Shown: positions 7,789 to 16,081 of the stretch, piece by piece
Position numbering within the stretch: position 1 is the stretch's first letter
How the letters are laid out: every line of letters begins with the position of its first letter
From: CAZUGH01 sp964619785
Lineage (GTDB): Bacteria; Bacillota; Clostridia; Lachnospirales; Lachnospiraceae
Direction of reading: 5' to 3'
NCBI GenBank assembly: GCA_964619785.1
Contig: CAZUGH010000028.1
Location: 1-21,418, forward strand
DNA length: 21,418 nucleotides
The notes under the pieces: generated by a model
Told to the model about the DNA's origin: nothing
Databases searched by the model: none
What the model saw: the letters and a program-made list of their open reading frames with translations, nothing else
Position numbers and translations under genes: made by a program

Positions 7789-9279
7789 ATGAACATGAAA
7801 CGAATGAAACGAATTACTTCAATGTTTGCACTATTACTAGTGGTTTCCTTCCTGGTAGAAAGTGTAGATGCTGGAGCAGTAGCTGGAGGAACGAATTATA
7901 CTTATACATATGATTGTTGGTATGAAGATCGTGAATCGCCAGATGCTTATGCAGTAAATCGTACCGTTACAGGTGCTGATTTTAAAAAAAGTGGTAACTT
8001 TAAGAATCCAGAAGGATTATATGCCGTAGGCAACAGAGTATATGTGGCCGACACAGGCAACAATAGAATTGTTGAATTAGCATATAATAATGATGAGTTC
8101 AAGTTTGTACGTGCAATTAGTGAATTTACGAATGGCGGTGCAAAAGATACTCTTTCTACACCAAAAGATGTGTTTGTCACAACGACTGGTGAGATTTATG
8201 TAGCAGATACAGGTAATAAGAGAATTGTTCATATGGATAGTTCATTGAATTGTATCAAGATTATTACAAGACCTACAGATGATACTGTTGATCAGTCAAC
8301 GGATTTCCTTCCAGCTAAGCTGGTTGTTGATTCATCCAATCGTATTTTCTCACAGGTAACAAATGTAAATAAAGGATTCATGGAATTTGGTTCTGATGGT
8401 TCTTTTACAGGATATGTTGGAGCTAGTGAAGTAACATATAACTTCTTTACTTATTTGTGGAAGTTAATTGCTACAAAAGAGCAGCGTGCACAGATGGAAT
8501 TATTCGTTCCTACTGAGTATAGCAATATCGCATTGGATTCTGAAGGATTTATTTACTCTACGATTTCCAAGTTTGAAGGTGATGTAGAAGCTGCTAAGCC
8601 AGTTCGTAAGCTAAATGCAAAAGGTACTGACATCTTAGTACGTAATAGCTTAGTTCAGCCAATTGGTGATTTATACTTCCCTGATACAGGGGAGTTATCC
8701 GGAACTTCTAAGTTCTTAGATGTATGCGCATTACCTAACGATACATATTATTGTCTAGATAATACACGAGGACGTGTTTTTGGTTATGATTTCCAGGGAA
8801 ATATGTTATATGCCTTTGGCGGACATGGATATCGTGAAGGATACTTTATCAATCCTGTTGCAATTGAGGATATTGATGGTTCTTTGTTAATCCTTGATAA
8901 GGACTTAGGTTCTATCACTCAGATGACATTGACTGAGTATGGTACTTTGATTAACCAGGGTCTTGCAGAATATAAGCGTGGAGATTACGATGCTTCTGCT
9001 GAGACATGGAGAAAAGTTTTGAAGTTAAATGGTAACTATGATTTGGGTTATATCGGTGTTGGTCGTGCACTTCTTCGTCAGGAGAAGTACAAAGACGCTA
9101 TGAACTACTTCGAAACAAAACTTGATAAGAAAAACTATTCAAAAGCTTATAAATACTATCGCAAGGAACAGATGGAAGATAACATTGTCTACATTCTGAT
9201 AGGCCTATTGATTATCATCGTTCTTTTGTACGGTCGTGGCTTCATTAAGAAGGCTCGAAAGGAGGTAGAAAAAGGATGA
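7789..9279 (+). CDS. Surface NHL-repeat beta-propeller protein with TPRs and C-terminal membrane anchor
   Basis: A 496-residue protein. I place the start at the ATG just after AGGAGG (7779-7784); an in-frame ATG 66 bp upstream overlaps the permease and lacks an RBS, and a second ATG at 7795 is also possible. Residues 1-28 look like a signal peptide. Residues about 65-380 contain NHL-type blades (GNRVYVADTGNNRIVEL, GEIYVADTGNKRIVHM and weaker copies). Residues about 386-455 form two TPR-like helical repeats (LAEYKRGDYDASAETWRKVL, GRALLRQEKYKDAMNYF). Residues about 464-483 are a membrane helix followed by a basic tail. The expected topology is a propeller outside the cell and a short tail inside. 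It is translationally coupled to the YIP1 gene (ATGA overlap), suggesting a complex. No enzymatic motif is seen and the function is unknown. Confidence 0.8.
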   Translation: MNMKRMKRITSMFALLLVVSFLVESVDAGAVAGGTNYTYTYDCWYEDRESPDAYAVNRTVTGADFKKSGNFKNPEGLYAVGNRVYVADTGNNRIVELAYNNDEFKFVRAISEFTNGGAKDTLSTPKDVFVTTTGEIYVADTGNKRIVHMDSSLNCIKIITRPTDDTVDQSTDFLPAKLVVDSSNRIFSQVTNVNKGFMEFGSDGSFTGYVGASEVTYNFFTYLWKLIATKEQRAQMELFVPTEYSNIALDSEGFIYSTISKFEGDVEAAKPVRKLNAKGTDILVRNSLVQPIGDLYFPDTGELSGTSKFLDVCALPNDTYYCLDNTRGRVFGYDFQGNMLYAFGGHGYREGYFINPVAIEDIDGSLLILDKDLGSITQMTLTEYGTLINQGLAEYKRGDYDASAETWRKVLKLNGNYDLGYIGVGRALLRQEKYKDAMNYFETKLDKKNYSKAYKYYRKEQMEDNIVYILIGLLIIIVLLYGRGFIKKARKEVEKG

Positions 9280-9947
9280 GTATAAAAGATAGAGTGTTGG
9301 ATAAAGACAGATGGCATCATTTCTGGGATACATTAAAGTTTGCAAAGCATTGTATGACAAGTCCTTTTGATGGATTCTGGGATCTGACTCATGAGAAGAG
9401 AGGTTCATTAGGAGCTGGAACATTAATTCTTGTTCTTGTTCTTATTATCAATCTTCTGAAATTAGGTTTCACAAGCTTTGTTGTAAGATCAAGCGCAGTT
9501 GACTGGAATTATGTCAATATGCTGATGGAGGTTGCTAAGGTTCTCCTACCATTCTTTGTTTATTGTGTAGGTAACTGGTGTTTAACCACATTGTTTGATG
9601 GTAAAGGTAAACTTTCTGATATTTACATGGGTACTTGTTATGCATTAGCACCTTATGTAGTAATTCAGATTCCAATCATGATTTTAAGTAATTTTGTAAC
9701 AGTCGAGGAAAGTGCTTTTTATGGTTACTTTGATGCATTCTCATTAATATGGTGTGCGTTCCTTATTATCGCTTCAGTTATGCAGATTCATGACTTTGGA
9801 TTTGGAAAAGCAATTTTATCATTGATTTTCTCTATTGTAGCGATGTTAGTAATCATATTCTTACTTGTTCTTTTCTTCAGTTTGATTAGTGATTGTGTTG
9901 CTTACTTTGTATCAATTTATAAAGAAGCAGTGTTCAGGTTCTATTAG
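9276..9947 (+). CDS. YIP1-family integral membrane protein
   Basis: A 223-residue membrane protein with about five hydrophobic segments, at roughly 46-68, 85-105, 118-141, 150-171 and 177-206. The stretch CLTTLFDGKGKLSDIYMGT followed by CYALAPYVV is characteristic of bacterial YIP1-domain proteins. Its start overlaps the stop of the NHL/TPR gene by 4 bp, with an RBS inside that gene, so the two are likely made together. Yip1 proteins in eukaryotes act in membrane traffic; the bacterial members have no established role to my knowledge. Its position between the two sugar transporters suggests a scaffold or channel partner for the NHL/TPR protein or the following lipoprotein, which is inference only. 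Confidence 0.8.
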   Translation: MSIKDRVLDKDRWHHFWDTLKFAKHCMTSPFDGFWDLTHEKRGSLGAGTLILVLVLIINLLKLGFTSFVVRSSAVDWNYVNMLMEVAKVLLPFFVYCVGNWCLTTLFDGKGKLSDIYMGTCYALAPYVVIQIPIMILSNFVTVEESAFYGYFDAFSLIWCAFLIIASVMQIHDFGFGKAILSLIFSIVAMLVIIFLLVLFFSLISDCVAYFVSIYKEAVFRFY

Positions 9948-9974
9948 ACGACAGAAAGGAGGATAAGATAGAAG

Positions 9975-12524
9975 ATGAAGAAAACATTAAGTTCATTACT
10001 TGTTATGCTTTTCGCAAGTCTTGCATTGGTAGGATGTGGTGAAACAGAAAGTAAGCATTCTGTTACCGAGACAAGAGTTTATGAAGAAGCAGCAGGTAAA
10101 ACATATACCGCATCCAATGAAAGCTTAGAGCTTAACATGAATGGCGATACAACAACATTCTCCCTGAAGAATAAAAAGACAGGAGAGGTTTGGTATTCCA
10201 ATCCTTCTGATATGACAAAACATCCAGCAGAAGGTAAGAATAAGAATAACCTTCAGTCTACATTATTAGTTCAGTATTCTAATAAGACAGATACAAGAGT
10301 TGATATTGACAACTATTCAAAATCTATTAAAAACAAGAATTACACAATTGAAAAAGTAGATGGAGGATTAAAGGTCAATTATACAATAGGTGAGGTTAGC
10401 AAGATTTATAAATGTCCACCTGTAGCTACAGAATCAAGAATGAATGAATTCCTTAATAAGATGGATAAGAATTCACAGAAATTGATTAAACGTAATTATG
10501 TATATTATAATTACGAAGAGATGGATGAATCAGATGACGAGGATCTCGATACAGCATTAGCTCTTTTCCCTGATTTAGAGAAGGAGCCAGTATACATGCT
10601 TCGTGAGAACATTACAGATTCATTTGCAAAACAGATAGAAGAAGCATTTGCTAATGTTGGTTATACAGATGAGGATTATGCTAAGGATGATGCTGCTTTT
10701 GATATCCAGCTTCAGAATGAAAAACCAGTCTTCAATGTATCTGTATATTATCTGTTAGATGGTGATGATTTTGTGGTACGTGTACCAATGAAAGAAATCA
10801 AGTATCGTTCTACATATCCAATCGTAGAGTTCACAGTTCTTCCATATATGGGAGCTGGTAGCACAGATGATACAGGATTTATCATGGTTCCTGATGGAAC
10901 AGGTGGAATTATCAACTTCAATAACGGTAAGACTGGACAGCAGACATATACAAGTGATATGTATGGTTGGGATTATGGTGTTAGTCGTCAGATGGTAGTT
11001 GATGAGACCAAATCAGATTATCCAGTATTTGCAATTGCAAGAAATGGTTCCTCTATGTTATGTACAGCAGAAGAGGGTAGCGCATATTCAATCGTACGTG
11101 CAGATATTAGCGGTAAGGGTGACGATTATAACTACGGAAGATTTGCTTACAATCTCGTTCATGGTGAGACAATGGATATCACAACCAAGTCAGATACTAC
11201 AGTTCGAGTATATGAAGAAAATCTACCAGATGAAAATATCACACAGCGCTATATGTTTTCACAAGGTGCGGATTATGCACAGTTAGCTTCTGTATATAGA
11301 AGTTACTTGTTTGAGAAATATCCAAACCTTAAGAAAAAAGAAGAAAGCAAGATGACAATGAATGTCGAGATGTTAGGAGCAGTAGATAATATCGAACATG
11401 TTCTTGGATATCCTGTAACAAAAGCGCAGGCACTTACAACATATAAACAAGCGCAAGAGATGTTAAATAAATTGCTTGAATCTGGAATATCAGCAACCAA
11501 TTTGAATGCAAAATATTCTGGATGGTTCAATGGTGGTGTGAAACAGACATCAGCTAAGAAAGTCAAGCTAGTAGGACGTCTTGGTAGCAAATCTGATTTA
11601 ACAGATTTGACAGCATTTGCTAAGAACAAACAGATTTCTCTCTTTATGGATGGTAGTTTCAACTATGTTTTGAATGATAAAACACTTGATGGATTTACAC
11701 AAAATAGAGATGCTGCTAAGTATGCAAGTCGAGAAATCGCAGAGATTTATAAGATTTGGCCAGTTACTTTCAAGCCGGATGAAGATAGTGATGACAGTTA
11801 TTATCTGACAAAACCATCTTATGCGAAAGAGTCTCTTGAAAGCTTTGTAGAAACGATTACAGATTATGGTACAAAGAATGTTTCTTTACAGGATTATGGA
11901 GATAAGTTAGGTGGAGATTACAATCCTAAAAATCCAGTATCCCGTGAAGCAAATATGAACATGCAAGTTCAGTCCATGAGTAATCTACAGACAAACGGAA
12001 GCAAGATCATGATTAATGAAGGTAATATGTATGCTGTACCTTATGCAGATGTAGTTACTGGAATTAATCTTGAAAGTAAAAAAGTTAACTTGATTGATGA
12101 GACAGTTCCATTCTATACCATCGTATTACATGGTGTAGTTGATTATACAGGTGATGCTATCAATCTTGCAGAAGATAATACAACGAATATTTTGAAATCA
12201 GCTGAGAATGGTGCAAGCCTATATTATGTATTCATGAATGAGCCAACAAGTGCCTTACAGAAAGGTTTCTATACTCAGTATTATGCATGTAACTTTAATG
12301 ATTGGGAAGATGATGCAGTAGAATTGTATAATCGTTTCAATAATGAACTCGGAGATACTTACAACCAGTATATTGTGAAACATACAAAAGTTTCTAATGG
12401 TGTATTTGTTACTCAGTATGAGGGCGGTAAACAGGTGGTTGTAAACTACAATTACAATGATTACAATTTCAATGGAACCAAAATTCCAAAACGTGATTTT
12501 GTAGTGATGGGAGGTGGACAGTAA
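9975..12524 (+). CDS. DUF5696-like surface lipoprotein, possible glycoside hydrolase-related protein
   Basis: An 849-residue lipoprotein with signal peptide and lipobox LVGC (Cys21). Residues about 45-290 look like a beta-rich N-terminal domain (SLKNKKTGEVWYSNP) with a more charged, helical insertion at about 150-235. Residues about 290-450 include TGFIMVPDGTGGIINFNNG. Residues about 455-770 alternate strands and helices like a TIM barrel, with acidic residues at strand ends: Asp559 (LFMDGSFNYV), Asp640 and Asp643 (LQDYGDKLGGDY) and Glu682 (MINEGNMY). The tail (YEGGKQVVVNYNYNDYNFNG) resembles the C-terminal beta domain of several glycosidases. I relate it to DUF5696 from memory of such proteins beside sugar ABC transporters. 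Enzymatic activity is inference. The last codons contain the RBS of the next permease. Confidence 0.7.
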   Translation: MKKTLSSLLVMLFASLALVGCGETESKHSVTETRVYEEAAGKTYTASNESLELNMNGDTTTFSLKNKKTGEVWYSNPSDMTKHPAEGKNKNNLQSTLLVQYSNKTDTRVDIDNYSKSIKNKNYTIEKVDGGLKVNYTIGEVSKIYKCPPVATESRMNEFLNKMDKNSQKLIKRNYVYYNYEEMDESDDEDLDTALALFPDLEKEPVYMLRENITDSFAKQIEEAFANVGYTDEDYAKDDAAFDIQLQNEKPVFNVSVYYLLDGDDFVVRVPMKEIKYRSTYPIVEFTVLPYMGAGSTDDTGFIMVPDGTGGIINFNNGKTGQQTYTSDMYGWDYGVSRQMVVDETKSDYPVFAIARNGSSMLCTAEEGSAYSIVRADISGKGDDYNYGRFAYNLVHGETMDITTKSDTTVRVYEENLPDENITQRYMFSQGADYAQLASVYRSYLFEKYPNLKKKEESKMTMNVEMLGAVDNIEHVLGYPVTKAQALTTYKQAQEMLNKLLESGISATNLNAKYSGWFNGGVKQTSAKKVKLVGRLGSKSDLTDLTAFAKNKQISLFMDGSFNYVLNDKTLDGFTQNRDAAKYASREIAEIYKIWPVTFKPDEDSDDSYYLTKPSYAKESLESFVETITDYGTKNVSLQDYGDKLGGDYNPKNPVSREANMNMQVQSMSNLQTNGSKIMINEGNMYAVPYADVVTGINLESKKVNLIDETVPFYTIVLHGVVDYTGDAINLAEDNTTNILKSAENGASLYYVFMNEPTSALQKGFYTQYYACNFNDWEDDAVELYNRFNNELGDTYNQYIVKHTKVSNGVFVTQYEGGKQVVVNYNYNDYNFNGTKIPKRDFVVMGGGQ

Positions 12525-13457
12525 ATGAAAGGTAATAAGGTAGCGACAAAACAGCCAAAACAGAAAAAGAAAAAGACACTTGCATTTAAGAATGGTGTCG
12601 CAGGATATTTATTTATTGCTCCATTTATCCTTGGATTTGTATTATTTATGGCAGTACCACTTTTCCAGTCTTTGCTTATGTCATTTAATGATGTATCACC
12701 TGGAGATGGTGGATTCGAGATGACTTTTGTAGGTATTAAGAACTTCAAAGATGCATTTACAGTAGATGCAGAATTTGTTCCTATGCTTACTAGCGAGTTG
12801 ATTCGTATGTTAACTAACATGCCTGCCACTTTGATTTTCAGTTTCTTTATTGCTTTACTTTTGAATCAGTCCTTCAAAGGAAGAGGCGCAGTACGTGCAA
12901 TATTCTTCTTACCAGTTATTGTTTCATCTGGTGTTTTAGTTGGACTTGAGTATAGTAATGAGTTATTGAATGGTATGCAGGATATGATTAAGGAAACTTC
13001 TAATACGGCAAGTATTACGGGAGTCCTTGAAGATATTCTCGTAACCGACAATGCAGTCATGGGAACGTTATTCGGATACATATTCCTGATAGTTAATAGT
13101 GTATATGATATCGCTATTGCATCAGGTATCCAGATTATCATCTTCTTATCTGGCCTTCAGACAATTTCTCCAAGTATGTTTGAAGCTGCTAAGATTGAGG
13201 GATGTACAGCATGGGAGTGTTTCTGGAAGATTACTTTCCCTATGGTAAGTTCACTGATTCTCGTAAACATTGTTTATACGGTAATTGACTTCTTCGTTAA
13301 GACTGATAATCAGGTTATGACGAAGATTCAGGATACTGTAGCCAAGATGGAATATGGATTCAGCTCAGCAATGGCATGGGTATACTTCCTTTGTGTACTA
13401 GTCATATTAGGTGTTGTTTCATTTATTATTTCGAAGAGGGTGTACTATTATGAATAA
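12525..13457 (+). CDS. ABC sugar transporter permease (second pair, UgpA/LplB-like)
   Basis: A 310-residue permease with a lysine-rich N-terminus and a first membrane segment at about residues 25-50 (GYLFIAPFILGFVLFMAVPL). The coupling motif is EAAKIEGCTAWECFWKITFP near residues 223-242. It starts immediately after the stop of the lipoprotein gene, using GGAGGTGG within that gene, and overlaps the next permease by 8 bp, so translation is tightly coupled. The periplasmic-side insertion between the early membrane segments (GMQDMIKETSNTASITGVLE) is longer than in many CUT1 permeases. It pairs with the following gene as a second importer. Confidence 0.9.
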   Translation: MKGNKVATKQPKQKKKKTLAFKNGVAGYLFIAPFILGFVLFMAVPLFQSLLMSFNDVSPGDGGFEMTFVGIKNFKDAFTVDAEFVPMLTSELIRMLTNMPATLIFSFFIALLLNQSFKGRGAVRAIFFLPVIVSSGVLVGLEYSNELLNGMQDMIKETSNTASITGVLEDILVTDNAVMGTLFGYIFLIVNSVYDIAIASGIQIIIFLSGLQTISPSMFEAAKIEGCTAWECFWKITFPMVSSLILVNIVYTVIDFFVKTDNQVMTKIQDTVAKMEYGFSSAMAWVYFLCVLVILGVVSFIISKRVYYYE

Positions 13458-14442
13458 AAAACTAAATACCTTTATAGAAAGAAACAGAAAATCTAACAAC
13501 TACTTACTTCGGAAGACAGCATTTAATGTTGGCTACAAAATCGTAAGATTTGTACTTTTAGTTGGATTGTGTTTCTTGATATTACAACCAATTTTAAATA
13601 AGATTTCACTTAGTTTTATGGAGGAGCAGGATCTATATGATTCTACAATTGTTACGCTTCCTCGTCATTTTACAACTGCTAACTATGTTCTTGCTTCACA
13701 ACTGATGAAGTATTGGAAGGCAATGTGGAGTACTGCTTTTATTGCATTGTTAGTTAGTGCTTTACAGATTGTTTCATGTACACTTGTTGGATACGGATTT
13801 GCTCGTTACAAATTTCCTCTCAAGAATGTTTGGTTCGGAATTGTTATCTTAGTAATCCTGGTACCACCAACAACGATCATGTCATCACTGTATTTGAATT
13901 TCCGTTATTTTGATATCTTTGGTATCTTTGCATTATTTAATGGCGGAGAACCACTCAACCTGTTAAATACATTAACACCATATGCATTGATGTGTTTGGG
14001 TTGTATGGGATTGAAGAGTGGATTGTATATTTATATGATTCGACAGTTCTTCCGTGGTATTCCAAAAGAATTGGAAGAGGCTGCTTATGTTGATGGATGT
14101 GGAAAGCTCGCAACATTTGTTCGTATTATGTTACCTGATTCAAAACCAATTCTTACATCATGTTTCTTGTTTGCCTATGTATGGCAGTGGACAGATTCGT
14201 TCTATTCAAGAATGTTCTTGAGTGATGAGTTCACATTGTTGCCTAACTCTTTGACTGGCTTATCAGGAGCATTGGATTCCTATTTGAAGGCTAGGGGTAT
14301 TGCACAGAAAGCTACAGTGGCATACTCACAGCAGATGATTGCAACTGGAACACTGATGGCAATTATTCCACTTATCATCATTTACTTGTTTGCACAGAAA
14401 GGTTTCGTAGAAAGCTTGAGTCAGACTGGTATTAAGATGTAA
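13450..14442 (+). CDS. ABC sugar transporter permease (second pair, UgpE/YtcP-like)
   Basis: The likely start is the ATG at 13450 (MNKKLNTF), giving 330 residues, because GAGGG lies just upstream and the gene overlaps the previous stop by 8 bp; an upstream in-frame ATG inside the previous gene has no RBS. Six membrane segments are predicted after a roughly 30-residue basic cytoplasmic leader. The coupling motif is EEAAYVDGCGKLATFVRIMLP, and the end (LSQTGIKM) fits the family. It is the MalG-type half of the second importer, followed 74 bp later by its probable binding lipoprotein. Confidence 0.9.
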   Translation: MNKKLNTFIERNRKSNNYLLRKTAFNVGYKIVRFVLLVGLCFLILQPILNKISLSFMEEQDLYDSTIVTLPRHFTTANYVLASQLMKYWKAMWSTAFIALLVSALQIVSCTLVGYGFARYKFPLKNVWFGIVILVILVPPTTIMSSLYLNFRYFDIFGIFALFNGGEPLNLLNTLTPYALMCLGCMGLKSGLYIYMIRQFFRGIPKELEEAAYVDGCGKLATFVRIMLPDSKPILTSCFLFAYVWQWTDSFYSRMFLSDEFTLLPNSLTGLSGALDSYLKARGIAQKATVAYSQQMIATGTLMAIIPLIIIYLFAQKGFVESLSQTGIKM

Positions 14443-14480
14443 TGTTACATTCGGTTATTTCTGGAGCGACCAGAGTAACA
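14443..14480 (+). promoter_or_regulatory. Intercistronic stem-loop before the second solute-binding protein
   Basis: TGTTAC (14443-14448) pairs with GTAACA (14475-14480), and TCTGG (14460-14464) with CCAGA (14470-14474), leaving an 11-nt bulge on the left side. It begins directly after the permease stop. It may be an RNA processing or stabilising element that raises binding-protein mRNA over permease mRNA; no T-run marks it as a terminator. Confidence 0.35.
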
Positions 14481-14516
14481 ATAAATATTTTGTATAAAAA
14501 AAGGAGGAATTACAAA

Positions 14517-15935
14517 ATGAAAGCAAACATGAAAAAATGGATTGCTATGAGTCTTGTTCTCGTAATGGCTATCTCAAGCTTAACTGCTTGTGGTAAAAAA
14601 GAAGAAGCAGGCAATGCAACAGGATCCAATGCTGGTGCTGGTGAATCCGGCAACAAAAAAGTTTTGGATGACCTGGGTGGTATTAAGGTAAAAGTCGGAG
14701 ACTGGTATACAGCTGAAGACATTGATACTTCCACAGATTACTTGAAAGCTACAGAGAAGTACAGAAAAGAGATTCAGGAGAAGTACAATTTCGAGATTAC
14801 TAGAAAGACAGAGTATTCTTACACAGATCAGCAGGAGACATATGTTAATGGAACAATGTCAAACAGCCCTGCATGTGATATCTTTGTACTGTATCAGGAG
14901 ATGGTATCTCAGCCTCTGATGAAGGGTCTGATGTATGACTTATCTACTGTAGATACAGTTGATTTCACAGAAGAAAAATGGAACCCTATGGTTAACGATT
15001 TGATGACAGCTGGTAGTGGACAGTATGGTATGTCTGCAGAAGCAGAGCCTCGTGGAGGATTATTCTACAACAAGCGTCTTTTCGAAGAAGCTGGTATTGA
15101 TACAGAAGAACCATATGACTTACAGAAGAGTGGTAAGTGGACATGGTCTAAGTTAGAAGAGTATTGCAAGAAGCTTACAAAAGATACTGATAATGATGGT
15201 AAGACAGATCAGTATGCAATGGCTAGTTTCTCTAAGTACTATTTACCAGAATGTGCAGCTACTAACAATGCTGGATTTATTGGTAAAGACAAAGATGGTA
15301 AATATGTAAACACAATGAATACAGACGAGTTCTTGTATGCTATGAACTGGGGTGTAGGCCTTCTTGAAGATGGTTACATCATGCCTAAACCAGACGGAGC
15401 TGCTTGGGATTGGTACAAAGCTGCATTCCGTGATGCTGAAGTTGCTATGCAGACAGCAGAAGTTTACGAAATCTCTTCATTCAAGGATATGGATGATGAT
15501 TGGGGATTCGTAATGTTCCCTTACAATGAGAAGAACAAAGATGCTGGTATGAAGACAATTCCTAATGATAACATTTTCGTAGTACCTAGCTGCTTCGATG
15601 CAGATAAGGTTGAGAAGATTTGTCAGGCATTTGATCTCTACACAGAGACAACTCCAGGATATGATATTGATGATTCTTGGAAAGAGACATATTATACTCA
15701 GTTCAAAGATTCTCGTGCTGTTGATGAAACTCTTCAGATGATGAAGGATAGCAACAACCAGTCTGTATCTTATGAGCCAATGATTAGTGATATCGATTAT
15801 GGTGATTTCTGTTATGCAGTATATGCAAGAGCAACAACACCTAAGAAGAAGATTGAAGAAATCTCTTCTAAGTGGGATGCTAGGATTGCTGATATGAACA
15901 AGAAGTATGAATCATTTGCAGCATCTAAGAAATAA
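14517..15935 (+). CDS. Sugar-binding lipoprotein of ABC transporter (family 1 extracellular solute-binding protein)
   Basis: I choose the ATG at 14517 because AAGGAGG lies 9 bp upstream and the resulting 472-residue protein begins with a signal peptide ending in the lipobox LTAC (Cys25). A longer reading from 14442 would put unrelated residues before the signal. After a short Gly/Ser/Asn linker, the mature part (from about residue 45) is a two-lobed binding fold of the usual length for family 1 proteins, with RGGLFYNKRLFEEAGID, TWSKLEEYCKKL and WDWYKAAFRDAEVAMQTAE as typical segments. It sits on the outer face of the membrane and should deliver ligand to the second permease pair. An unusual point is its place at the end, not the start, of its transporter set. 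Confidence 0.92.
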   Translation: MKANMKKWIAMSLVLVMAISSLTACGKKEEAGNATGSNAGAGESGNKKVLDDLGGIKVKVGDWYTAEDIDTSTDYLKATEKYRKEIQEKYNFEITRKTEYSYTDQQETYVNGTMSNSPACDIFVLYQEMVSQPLMKGLMYDLSTVDTVDFTEEKWNPMVNDLMTAGSGQYGMSAEAEPRGGLFYNKRLFEEAGIDTEEPYDLQKSGKWTWSKLEEYCKKLTKDTDNDGKTDQYAMASFSKYYLPECAATNNAGFIGKDKDGKYVNTMNTDEFLYAMNWGVGLLEDGYIMPKPDGAAWDWYKAAFRDAEVAMQTAEVYEISSFKDMDDDWGFVMFPYNEKNKDAGMKTIPNDNIFVVPSCFDADKVEKICQAFDLYTETTPGYDIDDSWKETYYTQFKDSRAVDETLQMMKDSNNQSVSYEPMISDIDYGDFCYAVYARATTPKKKIEEISSKWDARIADMNKKYESFAASKK

Positions 15936-15957
15936 TTAAAGTCTATAGTTTGTAACA

Positions 15958-16000
15958 ATAGGGCTGTTCAGAATGGTCAACACATTTTGTTCAGCCCTAT
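15958..16000 (+). terminator. Stem-loop after the binding-protein gene, partial terminator or mRNA stabiliser
   Basis: ATAGGGCTG (15958-15966) pairs with CAGCCCTAT (15992-16000). Inside, AGAATG (15970-15975) can pair with CATTTT (15983-15988). The following tail ATTTAATATAAAATA is AT-rich but lacks a clean T-run, so read-through into GH3-uxuA-uxuB is likely. Such hairpins after binding-protein genes often protect the upstream mRNA. Confidence 0.6.
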
Positions 16001-16081
16001 ATTTAATATAAAATAAAAACGAACATAAGAGGATTTATTCCCATGAGATAAAATAAATATAATATATATGGAGGTTGTGAC

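Noticed and set aside
14442..14516. N-terminal extension of the second binding lipoprotein
   Set aside because: The lipoprotein signal and a strong RBS both place the start at 14517.
16035..16063. Promoter with TATAAT (16058-16063) in front of GH3
   Set aside because: The -35 is poor and the start would fall within or next to the RBS, leaving almost no leader; the region is simply AT-rich.
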